Shown here piece after piece: positions 26,814-35,222 of a stretch of DNA of 64,000 nucleotides (positions within the stretch are counted from its first letter, which is position 1; every line of letters begins with the position of its first letter). Origin of the DNA: an uncultured Pseudomonadales bacterium (lineage in GTDB: Bacteria > Pseudomonadota > Gammaproteobacteria > Pseudomonadales > Azotimanducaceae). The stretch spans positions 2,862,522 through 2,926,521 of the forward strand of contig CATOTI010000002.1 in assembly GCA_951813295.1 (NCBI GenBank), given 5' to 3'. A program made the translations under genes and the position numbers. The notes under the pieces were generated by a model. The model was not told where the DNA came from. It made no database searches and saw nothing but the letters and a program-made list of their open reading frames with translations.

Positions 26814-27383
26814 CTACCGCTCGATCCGGACCCCTCGAATCACCACCGGCACGATCGGTACGTTGGCCATACCGTGGAGGATGGCGGTGTCGACGAGTTC
26901 GATGTCCTCGGCGTTGGTGAATCCTTCGACGACACGTCCGAATACCGTGTAGCCGGGGGCGCCGGGGCGGGCGTCGAGGTTCTCGTTGTCGGCCATGTTG
27001 ATAAAGAACTGCGAGTCGGCGGTGTCCGGGTGTTCTTCGCGCGCCATCGCGATGGTCCAGCGTTCGTTGTTGAGTCCGGCGAATGACTCGTTGATCACTT
27101 TTCGCGGTGGGTATCGGTATTCCATGGACTCGTCGAAGCCGCCGGTTTGGATAACGAATCCCGCGACGACGCGATGGAAGATGAGGCCGTCGTAGAAACC
27201 GTTTTCGGCGAGATCGATGAAGTTGGCGACGGTCTCGGGCGCGTGCTGGGGAGCGAGTTCGACGACGATCTCGCCGAGGGTCGTCGCGATGACCGCTTTG
27301 GGGTTGGCGAAGGTCGTGATAGCGGCGGTGGCGATGAACGCGGCGACGATGAATCGGAGAACGCCGGGAAAGGCTTTTCGCAC
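26814..27383 (-). CDS. ppiA: Periplasmic peptidyl-prolyl cis-trans isomerase (cyclophilin)
   Basis: 189 residues with an N-terminal signal sequence (hydrophobic residues about 9-25, cleavage probably after TTFA) and a cyclophilin domain. FHRVVAGFVIQTGG carries the active-site Arg and Phe region, and DSQFFINMADN the Gln and Phe pair. It catalyses proline isomerisation during folding in the periplasm. The start is GTG at 27383. The compact bacterial form lacking the Trp121-containing loop of human cyclophilin A explains the length. It is downstream of pdxJ by five bases, so probably in one operon. Confidence 0.9.
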   Translation of the reverse strand: MRKAFPGVLRFIVAAFIATAAITTFANPKAVIATTLGEIVVELAPQHAPETVANFIDLAENGFYDGLIFHRVVAGFVIQTGGFDESMEYRYPPRKVINESFAGLNNERWTIAMAREEHPDTADSQFFINMADNENLDARPGAPGYTVFGRVVEGFTNAEDIELVDTAILHGMANVPIVPVVIRGVRIER

Positions 27384-27388
27384 GGCGG

Positions 27389-28192
27389 TTACTCCGTTCG
27401 TTGACTTGCTTGGTGATCGCCTTGTGCGAGGGCCTCACGGTAACGGCGAACCGTCTCGGCCATGCCGAACTCGAGGGCATCGGCGATCAGAGCGTGGCCG
27501 ATCGAGACTTCGGCGATGTCGCCCATCGCGACGAAGGCGGCGAGGTTGTCGAGGTTCAGGTCGTGGCCCGCGTTGACGCCGAGGCCCAGTTGACGGGCGT
27601 AGCGCGTGGCTTCGGTGTAGGTCTCGATCGAAAGCTGTGATCGCTGGTGGTTGAGACCGACCTCGGCCACTGCATCGGCGTACGGGCCCGTGTAGAGCTC
27701 GATCCGATCGGCGCCGGTGGTTCGGGCGCGCGCGATCTTCTCCTCGATCGGGTCCATGAAAAGACTCACGCGGCAGCCCCAGGACTGGTATTGCGCGACG
27801 AGCCTTGCAACGCGCTCGACTTCGTCATCGGTCGCGAATTCAAAACCGTGGTCGGACGTGAGCTGATCGTCGGCGTCGGGGACGAGCGTGCACTGATCGG
27901 GGCGGGCTTCCTGCACGAGTGCGTTGAAACCGGGATAGCCGTTGGGGCGAGGACCGGCCGTCGGGTTGCCTTCGATGTTGTATTCGACGTCGGGGAGCGG
28001 TGTCACAAGCTCGGCGAGACGCATGACGTCGTCCGGCCGGATGTGGCGCTGATCGGGGCGCGGGTGGACGGTGATGCCCTGCGCGCCCGCGTCGATGAGC
28101 GTTTTGGCGCAGTCGACGATGTGCGGCCGGCTGCCTTCGCGGGCGTTCCTGAGCCAAGCGATCTTGTTGACGTTGATCGAGAGGGCGGTCAT
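27389..28192 (-). CDS. pdxJ: Pyridoxine 5'-phosphate synthase
   Basis: Last step of the DXP-dependent vitamin B6 pathway: condenses 1-deoxyxylulose 5-phosphate with 3-amino-2-oxopropyl phosphate. TIM barrel of 267 residues. SINVNKIAWLRNAR at the start, ITVHPRPDQRHI, EYNIEGNP with the catalytic glutamate, ELYTGPYA, and GLGVNAGHDLN near the end are all characteristic. The start ATG overlaps the stop of the SH3 gene (ATGA). In many relatives pdxJ is next to recO or acpS; here it is between an SH3 protein and a cyclophilin. Confidence 0.96.
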   Translation of the reverse strand: MTALSINVNKIAWLRNAREGSRPHIVDCAKTLIDAGAQGITVHPRPDQRHIRPDDVMRLAELVTPLPDVEYNIEGNPTAGPRPNGYPGFNALVQEARPDQCTLVPDADDQLTSDHGFEFATDDEVERVARLVAQYQSWGCRVSLFMDPIEEKIARARTTGADRIELYTGPYADAVAEVGLNHQRSQLSIETYTEATRYARQLGLGVNAGHDLNLDNLAAFVAMGDIAEVSIGHALIADALEFGMAETVRRYREALAQGDHQASQRTE

Positions 28193-28773
28193 GACCAGCC
28201 GCTCTGGCGGTTACGTGATCTGATGAGCGCGCCGATGCCGAGCCCTGCAAGCAGCAACAAGGCGCCGATCAGGAGTGCCGTTCGGCTGTTGGACTGTTCG
28301 AGCTGACGATTGGTCTCGATGAGATCGCCCACCTCGTCGCGCAGTCGCGCGTTCAGGCGCAACAGTTTGTTCCGTTCGCGGGCGATTTCGGCCGTGTCGA
28401 GCCGGGGCGCGGTAGCCAGTTGCGTTCGTAACGCCTCGATCTCCGCTCGAGCCACCTCGAGGTCGACCTGGGTCTCCGCGATCCGAACCTTGGCGATGGG
28501 TTCTTTGGCGACGTACTGAGTCGGGATCCATCCCTCCGTGCCGTTGAGCGTTCGAGCCCGTGTAAACCCGGCGTTCGAGTCGACCTCGAGAATCACGAGT
28601 TCCAGTCCGGACGGAATGCCGTAGTGGATGATGCGGTGCTGATTCGACGGCCCGGAACGCATGGGCACGCGGTATTCATCGGATACCCATGCGCGCTCCT
28701 GCTCTGCCGACACGGCGTTGGGTGCGAGGGCCGCGAGGATCAGGACGAACGTCGTGGGGGTGAGCGTGCGCAT
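28189..28773 (-). CDS. SH3-domain exported/membrane protein (YgiM-like, TIGR04211 type)
   Basis: 194 residues with this order: signal peptide (residues 1-23, ending VSAEQ), a bacterial SH3 domain (about 30-90, with PMRSGPSNQHRIIHYGIPSG and EGWIPTQYV), a coiled-coil segment (about 95-160, rich in Glu, Arg and Leu), one C-terminal membrane helix (about 164-182) and a short basic end. This architecture matches the YgiM/TIGR04211 family, whose function is not known; binding to peptidoglycan or another envelope component is an inference. The ATG overlaps the yciB stop as TGATG, and the stop overlaps the pdxJ start. Confidence 0.85.
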   Translation of the reverse strand: MRTLTPTTFVLILAALAPNAVSAEQERAWVSDEYRVPMRSGPSNQHRIIHYGIPSGLELVILEVDSNAGFTRARTLNGTEGWIPTQYVAKEPIAKVRIAETQVDLEVARAEIEALRTQLATAPRLDTAEIARERNKLLRLNARLRDEVGDLIETNRQLEQSNSRTALLIGALLLLAGLGIGALIRSRNRQSGWS

Positions 28774-29348
28774 CAGGCGTCGGCTTCGCGCTCGGCCTTC
28801 GCCGCGAGTTCGTCGTCGCTCGGTAGTTGATTCGTCTTGGAGAGATACAGACCGCTCACGACGAGGAGAATGATGGGTAGGCCGAATCCGGAGACGAGCT
28901 TGTACGCGACCCATGTCTCTTCGCTGAATCCGTAGGCGACGAATAGATTCGCGAAGCCGGCGACGATGTACATTCCGCCCCAGATCCAGGTCAGCATCTG
29001 CCAGGCCCGGTCGGGCAGATCGATCACGTTCTGCATCATCTTCTTGATCAGATCGCCTTGACGGAATGCCCGGCTCAAGAGCACCGCGCCGCCGATCGCC
29101 CAGAAGACGATGGTCGGCTTCCATTGAATGAACGCCTTGTCGCGGAAAACGAGGGTCAAGGTGCCCGCGACGAGGGCGACGGCGAGAACGATCCACATCT
29201 GCCGGCTGATTTCCCAGCGGGCAACTTTGAACACGATCACCTGGCCGACGGCGGCGACCATCAAGGCAGCCGTTGCGATGAAGATATCGCTGACGACGTA
29301 GGCCAGGACGAATGCGAGAATCGGTACAAAATCGATGAACTGCTTCAT
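28773..29348 (-). CDS. yciB: Inner-membrane septation protein YciB
   Basis: 191 residues with five or six transmembrane helices. MKQFIDFVPILAF at the start, the central KPTIVFWAIGGAVLL, and LTWIWGGMYIVAGFANLFVAY are signatures of the YciB/IspA family, which influences cell envelope synthesis and septation in E. coli. It is the first gene of a minus-strand group yciB-SH3-pdxJ-ppiA held together by overlaps, and is divergent from yciO. The 140-base divergent gap contains GATAAT at 29399-29404 but no paired -35 box. Confidence 0.92.
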   Translation of the reverse strand: MKQFIDFVPILAFVLAYVVSDIFIATAALMVAAVGQVIVFKVARWEISRQMWIVLAVALVAGTLTLVFRDKAFIQWKPTIVFWAIGGAVLLSRAFRQGDLIKKMMQNVIDLPDRAWQMLTWIWGGMYIVAGFANLFVAYGFSEETWVAYKLVSGFGLPIILLVVSGLYLSKTNQLPSDDELAAKAEREADA

Positions 29349-29488
29349 GGCGTTGGGACGCTCCCAAGACTCGCTCGTCGTCGAAGAATTCGGATCGATG
29401 ATAATTTACGTAGCGTCGTCAGTGGAACGAGCGGCCGCGGGCGTGCGGGACCGCCATTTCCTATGCCAACCAATACACCCGCGAGGCG

Positions 29489-30100
29489 ATGATGAGCGTA
29501 TTCCTTTCTATCCATCCCACGCACCCGCAACTGCGGCTCGTGCGCCGCGCGATCGATGTCCTCCGCGATGGTGGCGTCGCGGCTTTTCCGACGGATTCGA
29601 CCTATGCGCTGGGTTGCCATCTGGAGGACAAGACGGCGGTCGATCGTATTCGCAAGCTGCGGACGCTCGACAAGGACCACCACCTGACGTTGATGTGTCG
29701 TGATCTCTCGGAACTCTCGACCTACGCGCGCGTCGACAACGCCTCGTACCGGACGCTGAAACGATATCTTCCGGGACCTTATACCTTCATCCTGCCGGCC
29801 TCCCGCGAGGTGCCCAAGCGGTTGGTCCATCGGCGGCGGAAGACCATTGGATTGCGCGTCCCCGCTCATCCGGTCCCGGAGATGATGCTGACGGAGCTCG
29901 AAGAGCCGATCATGACGACGACGTTGAAGCTTCCGGGGGATGAATACCCGCTGGCGGATGCCGAGGAAATCCGTGAGCGGTTGGAAAAGTCAGTCGACGT
30001 GATCGTGGACTCGGGGCCTCGCGGCGTAGAACCGACGACCGTGATCGATCTGGTGGAAGGTGTGGTCGATGTCACCCGACAAGGTCTCGGCGTCCTCTAG
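29489..30100 (+). CDS. yciO: YciO/YrdC/Sua5-family RNA-binding protein
   Basis: 203 residues. PTDSTYALGC near residue 34 and IRKLRTLDKDHHLTLMCRDL form the carbamoyl-nucleotide-binding YrdC fold, and LPGPYTFILPAS follows. Sua5/TsaC members make threonylcarbamoyl-AMP for tRNA t6A; YciO members have weak or different activity, and the KDHHLTLMC segment fits YciO. The start could be 29489 or the next codon 29492. In Pseudomonas-like genomes yciO precedes trpS-scpAB-rluB as here, although the RNase AM (PHP) gene usually found upstream is missing. Confidence 0.88.
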   Translation: MMSVFLSIHPTHPQLRLVRRAIDVLRDGGVAAFPTDSTYALGCHLEDKTAVDRIRKLRTLDKDHHLTLMCRDLSELSTYARVDNASYRTLKRYLPGPYTFILPASREVPKRLVHRRRKTIGLRVPAHPVPEMMLTELEEPIMTTTLKLPGDEYPLADAEEIRERLEKSVDVIVDSGPRGVEPTTVIDLVEGVVDVTRQGLGVL

Positions 30101-30138
30101 GGATCGCGAGCGCGTGCGCGATCGGTAGGGCGAATCCG

Positions 30139-30144
30139 TATAAT
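30139..30144 (+). promoter_or_regulatory. Consensus -10 box upstream of trpS
   Basis: TATAAT, a perfect match, lies 45 bases upstream of the trpS GTG. No good -35 box is 17 bases before it. The inverted repeat GATCGCG/CGCGATC at 30102-30123 covers that region and may terminate yciO or bind a regulator. Confidence 0.5.
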
Positions 30145-30189
30145 CGCGCACCGTCTTTTTGCACTTCAGTCACCGCGCAGGGATTCTTC

Positions 30190-31404
30190 GTGAGCAGTAA
30201 CGACGCCGAGAGGCGCCTGGTTTCCGGAATGCGTCCCACGGGACGGCTTCATATCGGCCACTATCACGGCGCGCTCAAGAACTGGGTGAAACTACAGCAC
30301 GAATTCCAGTGTTGGTTTTTCGTTGCCGATCTGCACGCGCTGACGACGCACTACGACGATTCGGCCGACATCGAACAACATACGTTCGATACCGTCGTCG
30401 ACTGGTTGGCGGCCGGATTGAGCCCGAGTGCGGCGACAATCTTCGTGCAGAGTAAAGTCCCCGAGCACTGTGAACTGCACCTGATTCTCTCGATGGTCAC
30501 GCCACTCGGCTGGCTCGAGCGTGTGCCGAGCTATAAGGATCAGCAGACGAGGCTCAAGAACCGCGACCTCAGTACGTACGGCTTCCTCGGTTACCCGCTG
30601 CTGCAAGCCGCGGACATCCTGATGTATCGCGGTGGCAACGTGCCGGTCGGTGAGGACCAGGTCGCCCACGTCGAGTTGACGCGGGAGATTGCGCGCCGGT
30701 TCAACCATATCTATGGACGGGAGCCGCAATTCGAAGAACTCGCCGAGCGTGCGATCGACAAAATGGGCAAGAAAGCCGCGCGGCTCTATCGAACCGCGCG
30801 CAAGGAATACCTCGAACAGGGCGACATGGACTCGCTCGAGCGCGCCAAAGCGCTTCTCGGCGAACAGCAGAACCTTTCGATCGGCGACCGTGAACGATTG
30901 TTCGGCTATCTCGAAGGTGGTGGCCGGATCATCCTGCCGGAGGCGAAGGCGCTTCTCACGGAAACGTCAAAAGTGCCGGGCCTCGACGGCGAAAAGATGT
31001 CGAAGTCGTACGGTAACGCCATCGGTATGCGCGAAGAACCCAGCGTCGTCGAGAAGAAGATCAAGACGATGATGACCGATCCCGCGCGAGTGCGAAGGAA
31101 CGACCCCGGGGATCCCGACAAGTGCCCGGTGTTCGCCTTGCATCAGGTCTATTCCGACGAAGAAACCAAAACCTGGGCTGCGAACGGTTGTCGCACGGCG
31201 GGTATTGGCTGCATCGACTGCAAGGGCCCGGTGATCGACGCGGTCTGCGCCGAACAGGCGACTTTTATCGACCGTGCGAAGCAGTTCGAGGAGAACCCGG
31301 ATCTCGTCCGCTCGATTCTGATCGAAGGCTCCGAAGCGGCGCGCGACGAAGCGAAGCTCACGCTCGACGACGTCAAGGCGGCGGTCGGCATCAGCTACCG
31401 ATGA
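30190..31404 (+). CDS. trpS: Tryptophanyl-tRNA synthetase (long form)
   Basis: Class Ic synthetase of 404 residues. PTGRLHIGHYHGAL carries the HIGH motif (residues 18-21 region) and GEKMSKSYGNAIGM the KMSKS loop. Compared with the 334-residue E. coli enzyme it has an insertion of about 60 residues in the middle (KKAARLYRTARKEYLEQG..., roughly 195-255), as in the long TrpRS of Pseudomonas and Xanthomonas. The start is GTG with AGGGA upstream. The stop overlaps scpA (ATGA), so the synthetase and the condensin genes are coupled. Confidence 0.95.
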   Translation: MSSNDAERRLVSGMRPTGRLHIGHYHGALKNWVKLQHEFQCWFFVADLHALTTHYDDSADIEQHTFDTVVDWLAAGLSPSAATIFVQSKVPEHCELHLILSMVTPLGWLERVPSYKDQQTRLKNRDLSTYGFLGYPLLQAADILMYRGGNVPVGEDQVAHVELTREIARRFNHIYGREPQFEELAERAIDKMGKKAARLYRTARKEYLEQGDMDSLERAKALLGEQQNLSIGDRERLFGYLEGGGRIILPEAKALLTETSKVPGLDGEKMSKSYGNAIGMREEPSVVEKKIKTMMTDPARVRRNDPGDPDKCPVFALHQVYSDEETKTWAANGCRTAGIGCIDCKGPVIDAVCAEQATFIDRAKQFEENPDLVRSILIEGSEAARDEAKLTLDDVKAAVGISYR

Positions 31405-32225
31405 CGAGCGCCAATCGTCTGACCGAGGAACGGGCGGAAGGCGACGCGGTCGTCGCGATTGTCGGTTCGCGGGTCGTCCGAGAGCTACCCACCGACCTCT
31501 ATATCCCGCCCGACGCCCTGGAGGTCTTTCTCGAAACGTTCGAGGGGCCACTCGACCTGCTGTTGTATCTGATCCGCCGACAGAACCTCGACATCCTCGA
31601 GATCAGCGTCCACGAAGTTGCTGAGCAATACATCGGCTATATCGAGCTGATGGGAGCGCTCAAGCTCGAACTTGCCGCCGAGTATCTCGTCATGGCGGCG
31701 ATGCTCGCCGAGATCAAATCCCGGCTCCTGCTGCCGCGACCTACGGAAACGGTCGATGAAGACGACCCGCGCGCGGAGCTCGTGCGCCGACTCCAGGAGT
31801 ACGAGCAGTTCAAGACGGCCGCTGAAAACCTCGACGAGCTCCCACGCGAAGAACGCGACATTCGCGTCGCACGCGCGGCGCGGCCGCTCATCGTTCGCGA
31901 ACGTGTCGAGCCGGTCGTCGATCTGCGCGAGATGATGATCGCGCTTGCCGACGTTCTGCGCCGAGCCGAGCTCAACGAACGCCACGTCGTGCAGCTCGAA
32001 CCGTTGTCCGTTCGCGAACGAATGTCGAGCCTCCTCGAACGGCTGGCGGATACGTCGACGTTCATCGAGTTCTCGACGCTCTTCGACGCAACGGAAGGGC
32101 GCCGAGGCGTAGTCGTCACGCTGCTGGCGATCCTGGAGTTGCTGCGCGACGAGTTGATCAGTGTCGTGCAGAACCGAGCGTTCGCGCCGATTCACGTCAT
32201 GACCATGCCGGCAACCAGCGCGTGA
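31401..32225 (+). CDS. scpA: Segregation and condensation protein A
   Basis: Kleisin subunit of the Smc-ScpAB chromosome-organising complex, 274 residues. FEGPLDLLLYLIRRQNLDILEI near residue 45 is the N-terminal Smc-neck-binding helix region; EYLVMAAMLAEIKSRLLLPRP follows, and the C-terminal winged helix (RRGVVVTLLAILELLRDELI) binds the Smc head. A 40-residue N-terminal stretch precedes the conserved part. It overlaps trpS by four bases and scpB by four bases. Because Enterobacteria use MukBEF instead, Smc-ScpAB supports a Pseudomonas-like rather than enteric relative. Confidence 0.95.
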   Translation: MTSANRLTEERAEGDAVVAIVGSRVVRELPTDLYIPPDALEVFLETFEGPLDLLLYLIRRQNLDILEISVHEVAEQYIGYIELMGALKLELAAEYLVMAAMLAEIKSRLLLPRPTETVDEDDPRAELVRRLQEYEQFKTAAENLDELPREERDIRVARAARPLIVRERVEPVVDLREMMIALADVLRRAELNERHVVQLEPLSVRERMSSLLERLADTSTFIEFSTLFDATEGRRGVVVTLLAILELLRDELISVVQNRAFAPIHVMTMPATSA

Positions 32226-32905
32226 CGCCTGACGCGATCAAAAAGGTCGTCGAAGCGGCAATCCTTGTTGCCGACGCACCGGTGTCGACCGCTCAGCTGC
32301 GCGGGCTCTTCAAGGAAGAGGACGGGGTGGACGACCTGGCGAGCGCCGTGCGTTCTGCACTCAACGAGATCCGTGAAGATGTCGCCGATCGCGGCTATGA
32401 GCTCATACAGGTGGCGAGCGGGTATCGCTTCCAGGCGCGCCAGGAGCTGGCTCCCTGGGTCGGTCGTTTGTGGCAGGAACGTCCGCCGCGCTACTCCCGC
32501 GCGCTCCTGGAAACACTGGCATTGGTCGCCTACCGGCAGCCGACGACGCGCGGCGATATCGAGGATGTGAGGGGCGTGAGCGTCAGCTCGTCGATCTTTC
32601 GAACGCTTATCGAGCGTGGCTGGATTCGCAGCGTCGGTCAGCGGGAGGTTCCAGGGCGGCCGACGCTCTATGCCACCACGCGGGCGTTTCTCGACTACTT
32701 CAACTTGAAGAGCCTCGACGAGCTGCCCCCGCTGGCCGAACTCAAGTCGATGGTCGGTGCCACCGGCGACCCGGAAGTCCTGGACGCATCGGCGCACGGA
32801 GCGGCGCACGGAGCGGCGCAAGGAGCGGCGCACGACATCGCAACAAGTGACGACCCGATGGACGACGCCGATTCGAGCGCCGTGACGGGGGACGCACATG
32901 GCTGA
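32222..32905 (+). CDS. scpB: Segregation and condensation protein B
   Basis: Partner of ScpA: two winged-helix domains that bind the kleisin linker, 227 residues. KKVVEAAILVADAPVSTAQL at the start, ETLALVAYRQPTTRGDIEDVRGVS in the middle and GRPTLYATTRAFLDYFNLKSLDELPPL near residue 150 are family signatures. The last about 45 residues are low-complexity, with HGAAHGAAQGAAHD encoded by a 12-base tandem repeat, then an acidic end. The start is GTG, and the stop overlaps rluB by eight bases. Confidence 0.95.
   Translation: MTPDAIKKVVEAAILVADAPVSTAQLRGLFKEEDGVDDLASAVRSALNEIREDVADRGYELIQVASGYRFQARQELAPWVGRLWQERPPRYSRALLETLALVAYRQPTTRGDIEDVRGVSVSSSIFRTLIERGWIRSVGQREVPGRPTLYATTRAFLDYFNLKSLDELPPLAELKSMVGATGDPEVLDASAHGAAHGAAQGAAHDIATSDDPMDDADSSAVTGDAHG
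32791..32834 (+). repeat. 12-base tandem repeat in the scpB C-terminal tail
   Basis: The unit GGCGCACGGAGC is repeated about 3.5 times (one copy reads CAAGGAGC) and encodes the repeating peptide AHGA. It lies in the disordered tail after the conserved fold, so changes in copy number would keep the frame. Confidence 0.75.
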
Positions 32906-33758
32906 GACCGAGAAGCTGCAAAAGGTGCTTGCCACTCGTGGGTTCGGCTCGCGCCGCGAGATGGAGCGTTGGATCGAAGCCGGCGATGTCATCGTCAACG
33001 GTGAAGTTGCAACCATCGGGCAACGTGTCGGCGAAGCGGACGATATTTCGGTCCGCGGTCAGAACGTCAATCGTGCGCCGAGTTCACCGACGCGGATGCT
33101 GCTTGCGAACAAGCGTGAAGGCGTCATCGTGACGCGTAAGGATCCCGAGGGCCGGCGTTCTATCTTCGATGAGCTACCGAGCCGCTCGCATGGCCGGTGG
33201 TTGACGGTAGGGCGCCTCGATCTCAATACCAGCGGGCTCATGCTCCTGACCGACAACGGCGAATTGGCTAATCGGCTGATGCATCCGTCCTCGGGGCTCG
33301 ATCGTGAATATGCCGTTCGTATCGATGGGCAACTGAGCGAGGAAGAGCGCGAGCAACTCCTGACCGGCGTTATGGTCGAGGATCGCGCCGAGCGGTTTTC
33401 GGATCTTCAGTACTACAACGGGTCTGGCACCAATCACTGGTACCACGTCGTGCTGATGGAAGGTCGAAACCGCGAGATCCGGCGCTTGTTCGGTCACTTC
33501 GGTTACCGCGTCTCGCGGTTGAAGCGTGTCCGGTTCGGCCCCGTCGTGCTGCCTTCCTGGTTGAAGCGGGGGCGCTGGACCGAGCTCGAACCGACGGACA
33601 TCCAGGCGTTGCAGAGCCTCGTCGGTATGACCCCGGAAACTTACAAGCCGCCTCGTGCGGCCTCGCGCAAGCCGACGAAGCCGAAGCGCTCTGTGCTCAT
33701 TCCGTATCCGGGTCTGACGGTCCCGGCCAAGACCGCGCATCGAACTGCCGACCAGTAA
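32898..33758 (+). CDS. rluB: 23S rRNA pseudouridine(2605) synthase
   Basis: RsuA-family pseudouridine synthase of 286 residues. The S4 RNA-binding domain is at residues 5-60 (KLQKVLATRGFGSRREMERWI), the catalytic motif is GRLDLNTSGLMLLT with Asp near residue 107, and EGRNREIRRLFGHFG is typical. The basic C-terminal tail (residues about 245-286, PRAASRKPTKPKR) is variable. RluB is preferred over RluE/RsuA because of its place after scpB, which is conserved in gammaproteobacteria. Its last 62 bases overlap the end of convergent yciK. Confidence 0.92.
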   Translation: MAETEKLQKVLATRGFGSRREMERWIEAGDVIVNGEVATIGQRVGEADDISVRGQNVNRAPSSPTRMLLANKREGVIVTRKDPEGRRSIFDELPSRSHGRWLTVGRLDLNTSGLMLLTDNGELANRLMHPSSGLDREYAVRIDGQLSEEEREQLLTGVMVEDRAERFSDLQYYNGSGTNHWYHVVLMEGRNREIRRLFGHFGYRVSRLKRVRFGPVVLPSWLKRGRWTELEPTDIQALQSLVGMTPETYKPPRAASRKPTKPKRSVLIPYPGLTVPAKTAHRTADQ

Positions 33759-34467
33759 TCCCGCGCGAATCCGGCCCCATCAGATATAGATAGAGCGGCA
33801 TGTGTTCTTCCGCCGTGGGCAGCGTTTGGGGGTCTTCCTGCGGATAGGCCTGCGCGCGCATCGTCGTTCTCGTGCCGCCCGGATTGACCGAATTCACCCG
33901 TAGATGGCCCGCTTCTTCGTGTTCATCCGCCAGCACCTGGCTGAAACCTTCGACCGCGAATTTCGAAACCGCGTAGGCGCCCCAGTAGGCCCGCCCGGTC
34001 CGTCCGACGCCGGACGAGGTGAGGATGATCGAGGCGTCCTCGGCGACGTCGAGGAGCGGCAGCATCTTGATCGTAAGGAGCACCGTCGCGTTCGCGTTCA
34101 CTTGCATGACGCGATGCCATTCGTCGTATCCGTAGTGCATCACGGGAACGCGTGCGCCCAATACCGAGGCGTTGTGCAGCAGCCCGTCCAGACGACCGAA
34201 CTCGTCCTCGATCGCCTTCAGGAGCGCATCGCCGCTCGCCTCGTCGAGGTGTTCGAGGTCCGCGGGTACGACGACAGGTCGGGTATCCGTCGTGTCCTCG
34301 ATCTCATCAAACACGGCCTCGAGCTTCGAGCGCGTGCGCCCGAGCAGGATGACGTTGGCGCCGTGCCGCGCATAGCTGAGCGCGGCGGCTTTGCCGATAC
34401 CGTCGCCCGCGCCAGTGATGAGCACGACCCGCCCCGCCAGCAGATCGTCGGGTGGTTGGTAGTTCAC
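33697..34467 (-). CDS. yciK: YciK-type short-chain dehydrogenase/reductase
   Basis: NAD(P)-binding SDR of 256 residues. TGAGDGIGKAAALSYARHG gives the Rossmann loop (residues about 19-26), LLHNASVLGA the NAG-like motif, SSGVGRTGRAYWGAYAVSKFA the catalytic Ser-Tyr-Lys, and NSVNPGGTRTTMRAQAYP is diagnostic of YciK. The physiological substrate is unknown. It starts with GTG overlapping the ubiG stop, and its C-terminal 20 codons overlap rluB on the other strand. In Pseudomonas mupP lies between ubiG and yciK; here it is missing. Confidence 0.92.
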   Translation of the reverse strand: MNYQPPDDLLAGRVVLITGAGDGIGKAAALSYARHGANVILLGRTRSKLEAVFDEIEDTTDTRPVVVPADLEHLDEASGDALLKAIEDEFGRLDGLLHNASVLGARVPVMHYGYDEWHRVMQVNANATVLLTIKMLPLLDVAEDASIILTSSGVGRTGRAYWGAYAVSKFAVEGFSQVLADEHEEAGHLRVNSVNPGGTRTTMRAQAYPQEDPQTLPTAEEHMPLYLYLMGPDSRGITGRQFDARSWPGPSDPDTE

Positions 34468-35174
34468 GCGGACGCCTTTCGCGCGTGCAACATGTAGTTG
34501 ACGCTGACGTCTGCCGTCATCGAGCAGCTTCTGGTGAAGGGGTTGTAGCGCATGCCCACGACGTCGACGACCTCGAGGCCAGCGGTCGTGCAGTGCGCCG
34601 ACAGTTCACCCGGTTTGACGAGCTTTCGGTAGTCATGTGTCCCACGCGGCAGGAGATTGAGTACGTACTCGGCGCCGAGAATCGCCAGCGCATAGGCGCG
34701 TGCCGTCCGGTTGATGGTAGCGAGGAAGATATCGCCGCCGGGCGCGGTAAGCTCGGCGAGGGCGGCCACCGACTGGGGGACGCTCGGCACGTGTTCGAGC
34801 GTTTCGAGGCACGTGACGACATCAAATTGACGGTTCGTCTCGACAAACGCCTCGGGGGTCGTCTGGATGTATTCGATCGCCTCGAATCCGGATTCGATCG
34901 CATGGAGTTTGGCAACGTTGAGCGGTCGTTCGCCCGGGTCGATGCCCGTGACATCCGCTCCGGCGGCGTGCATCGCCTCCGTGAGGAGACCGCCGCCGCA
35001 GCCGGCGTCGAGCAGCGTGCGGCCGTCGAGTTCGACGCGTTCCGCGATGTAGGCGACCCGCGGCGCATTGATGTCGTGTAGCGGTTTGAACTCGCTGTCT
35101 CGATCCCACCAACGGTGCGCTAGGGCTTCGAACTTCGCGACCTCGTTGGGATCGGCATATCCGGTTTCACTCAT
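34464..35174 (-). CDS. ubiG: Ubiquinone biosynthesis O-methyltransferase
   Basis: SAM-dependent enzyme of 236 residues that performs both O-methylations of ubiquinone synthesis. EVAKFEALAHRWWDRDSEFKPLHDINAPR at the start is the UbiG signature, LLDAGCGGGLLTEAMH is the SAM loop (near residue 53), and FDVVTCLETLEHVPS follows. The ATG at 35174 is used because the family starts here; upstream residues in the frame are not conserved. It implies aerobic, ubiquinone-based respiration. It is coupled to yciK through GTGA and lies 48 bases after mtaD, likely one operon mtaD-ubiG-yciK. Confidence 0.96.
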   Translation of the reverse strand: MSETGYADPNEVAKFEALAHRWWDRDSEFKPLHDINAPRVAYIAERVELDGRTLLDAGCGGGLLTEAMHAAGADVTGIDPGERPLNVAKLHAIESGFEAIEYIQTTPEAFVETNRQFDVVTCLETLEHVPSVPQSVAALAELTAPGGDIFLATINRTARAYALAILGAEYVLNLLPRGTHDYRKLVKPGELSAHCTTAGLEVVDVVGMRYNPFTRSCSMTADVSVNYMLHARKASA

Positions 35175-35222
35175 GGCGTTCGAACCTCGTGGGTGGTGGT
35201 CATTATCCAATGGTCCTCTTAC

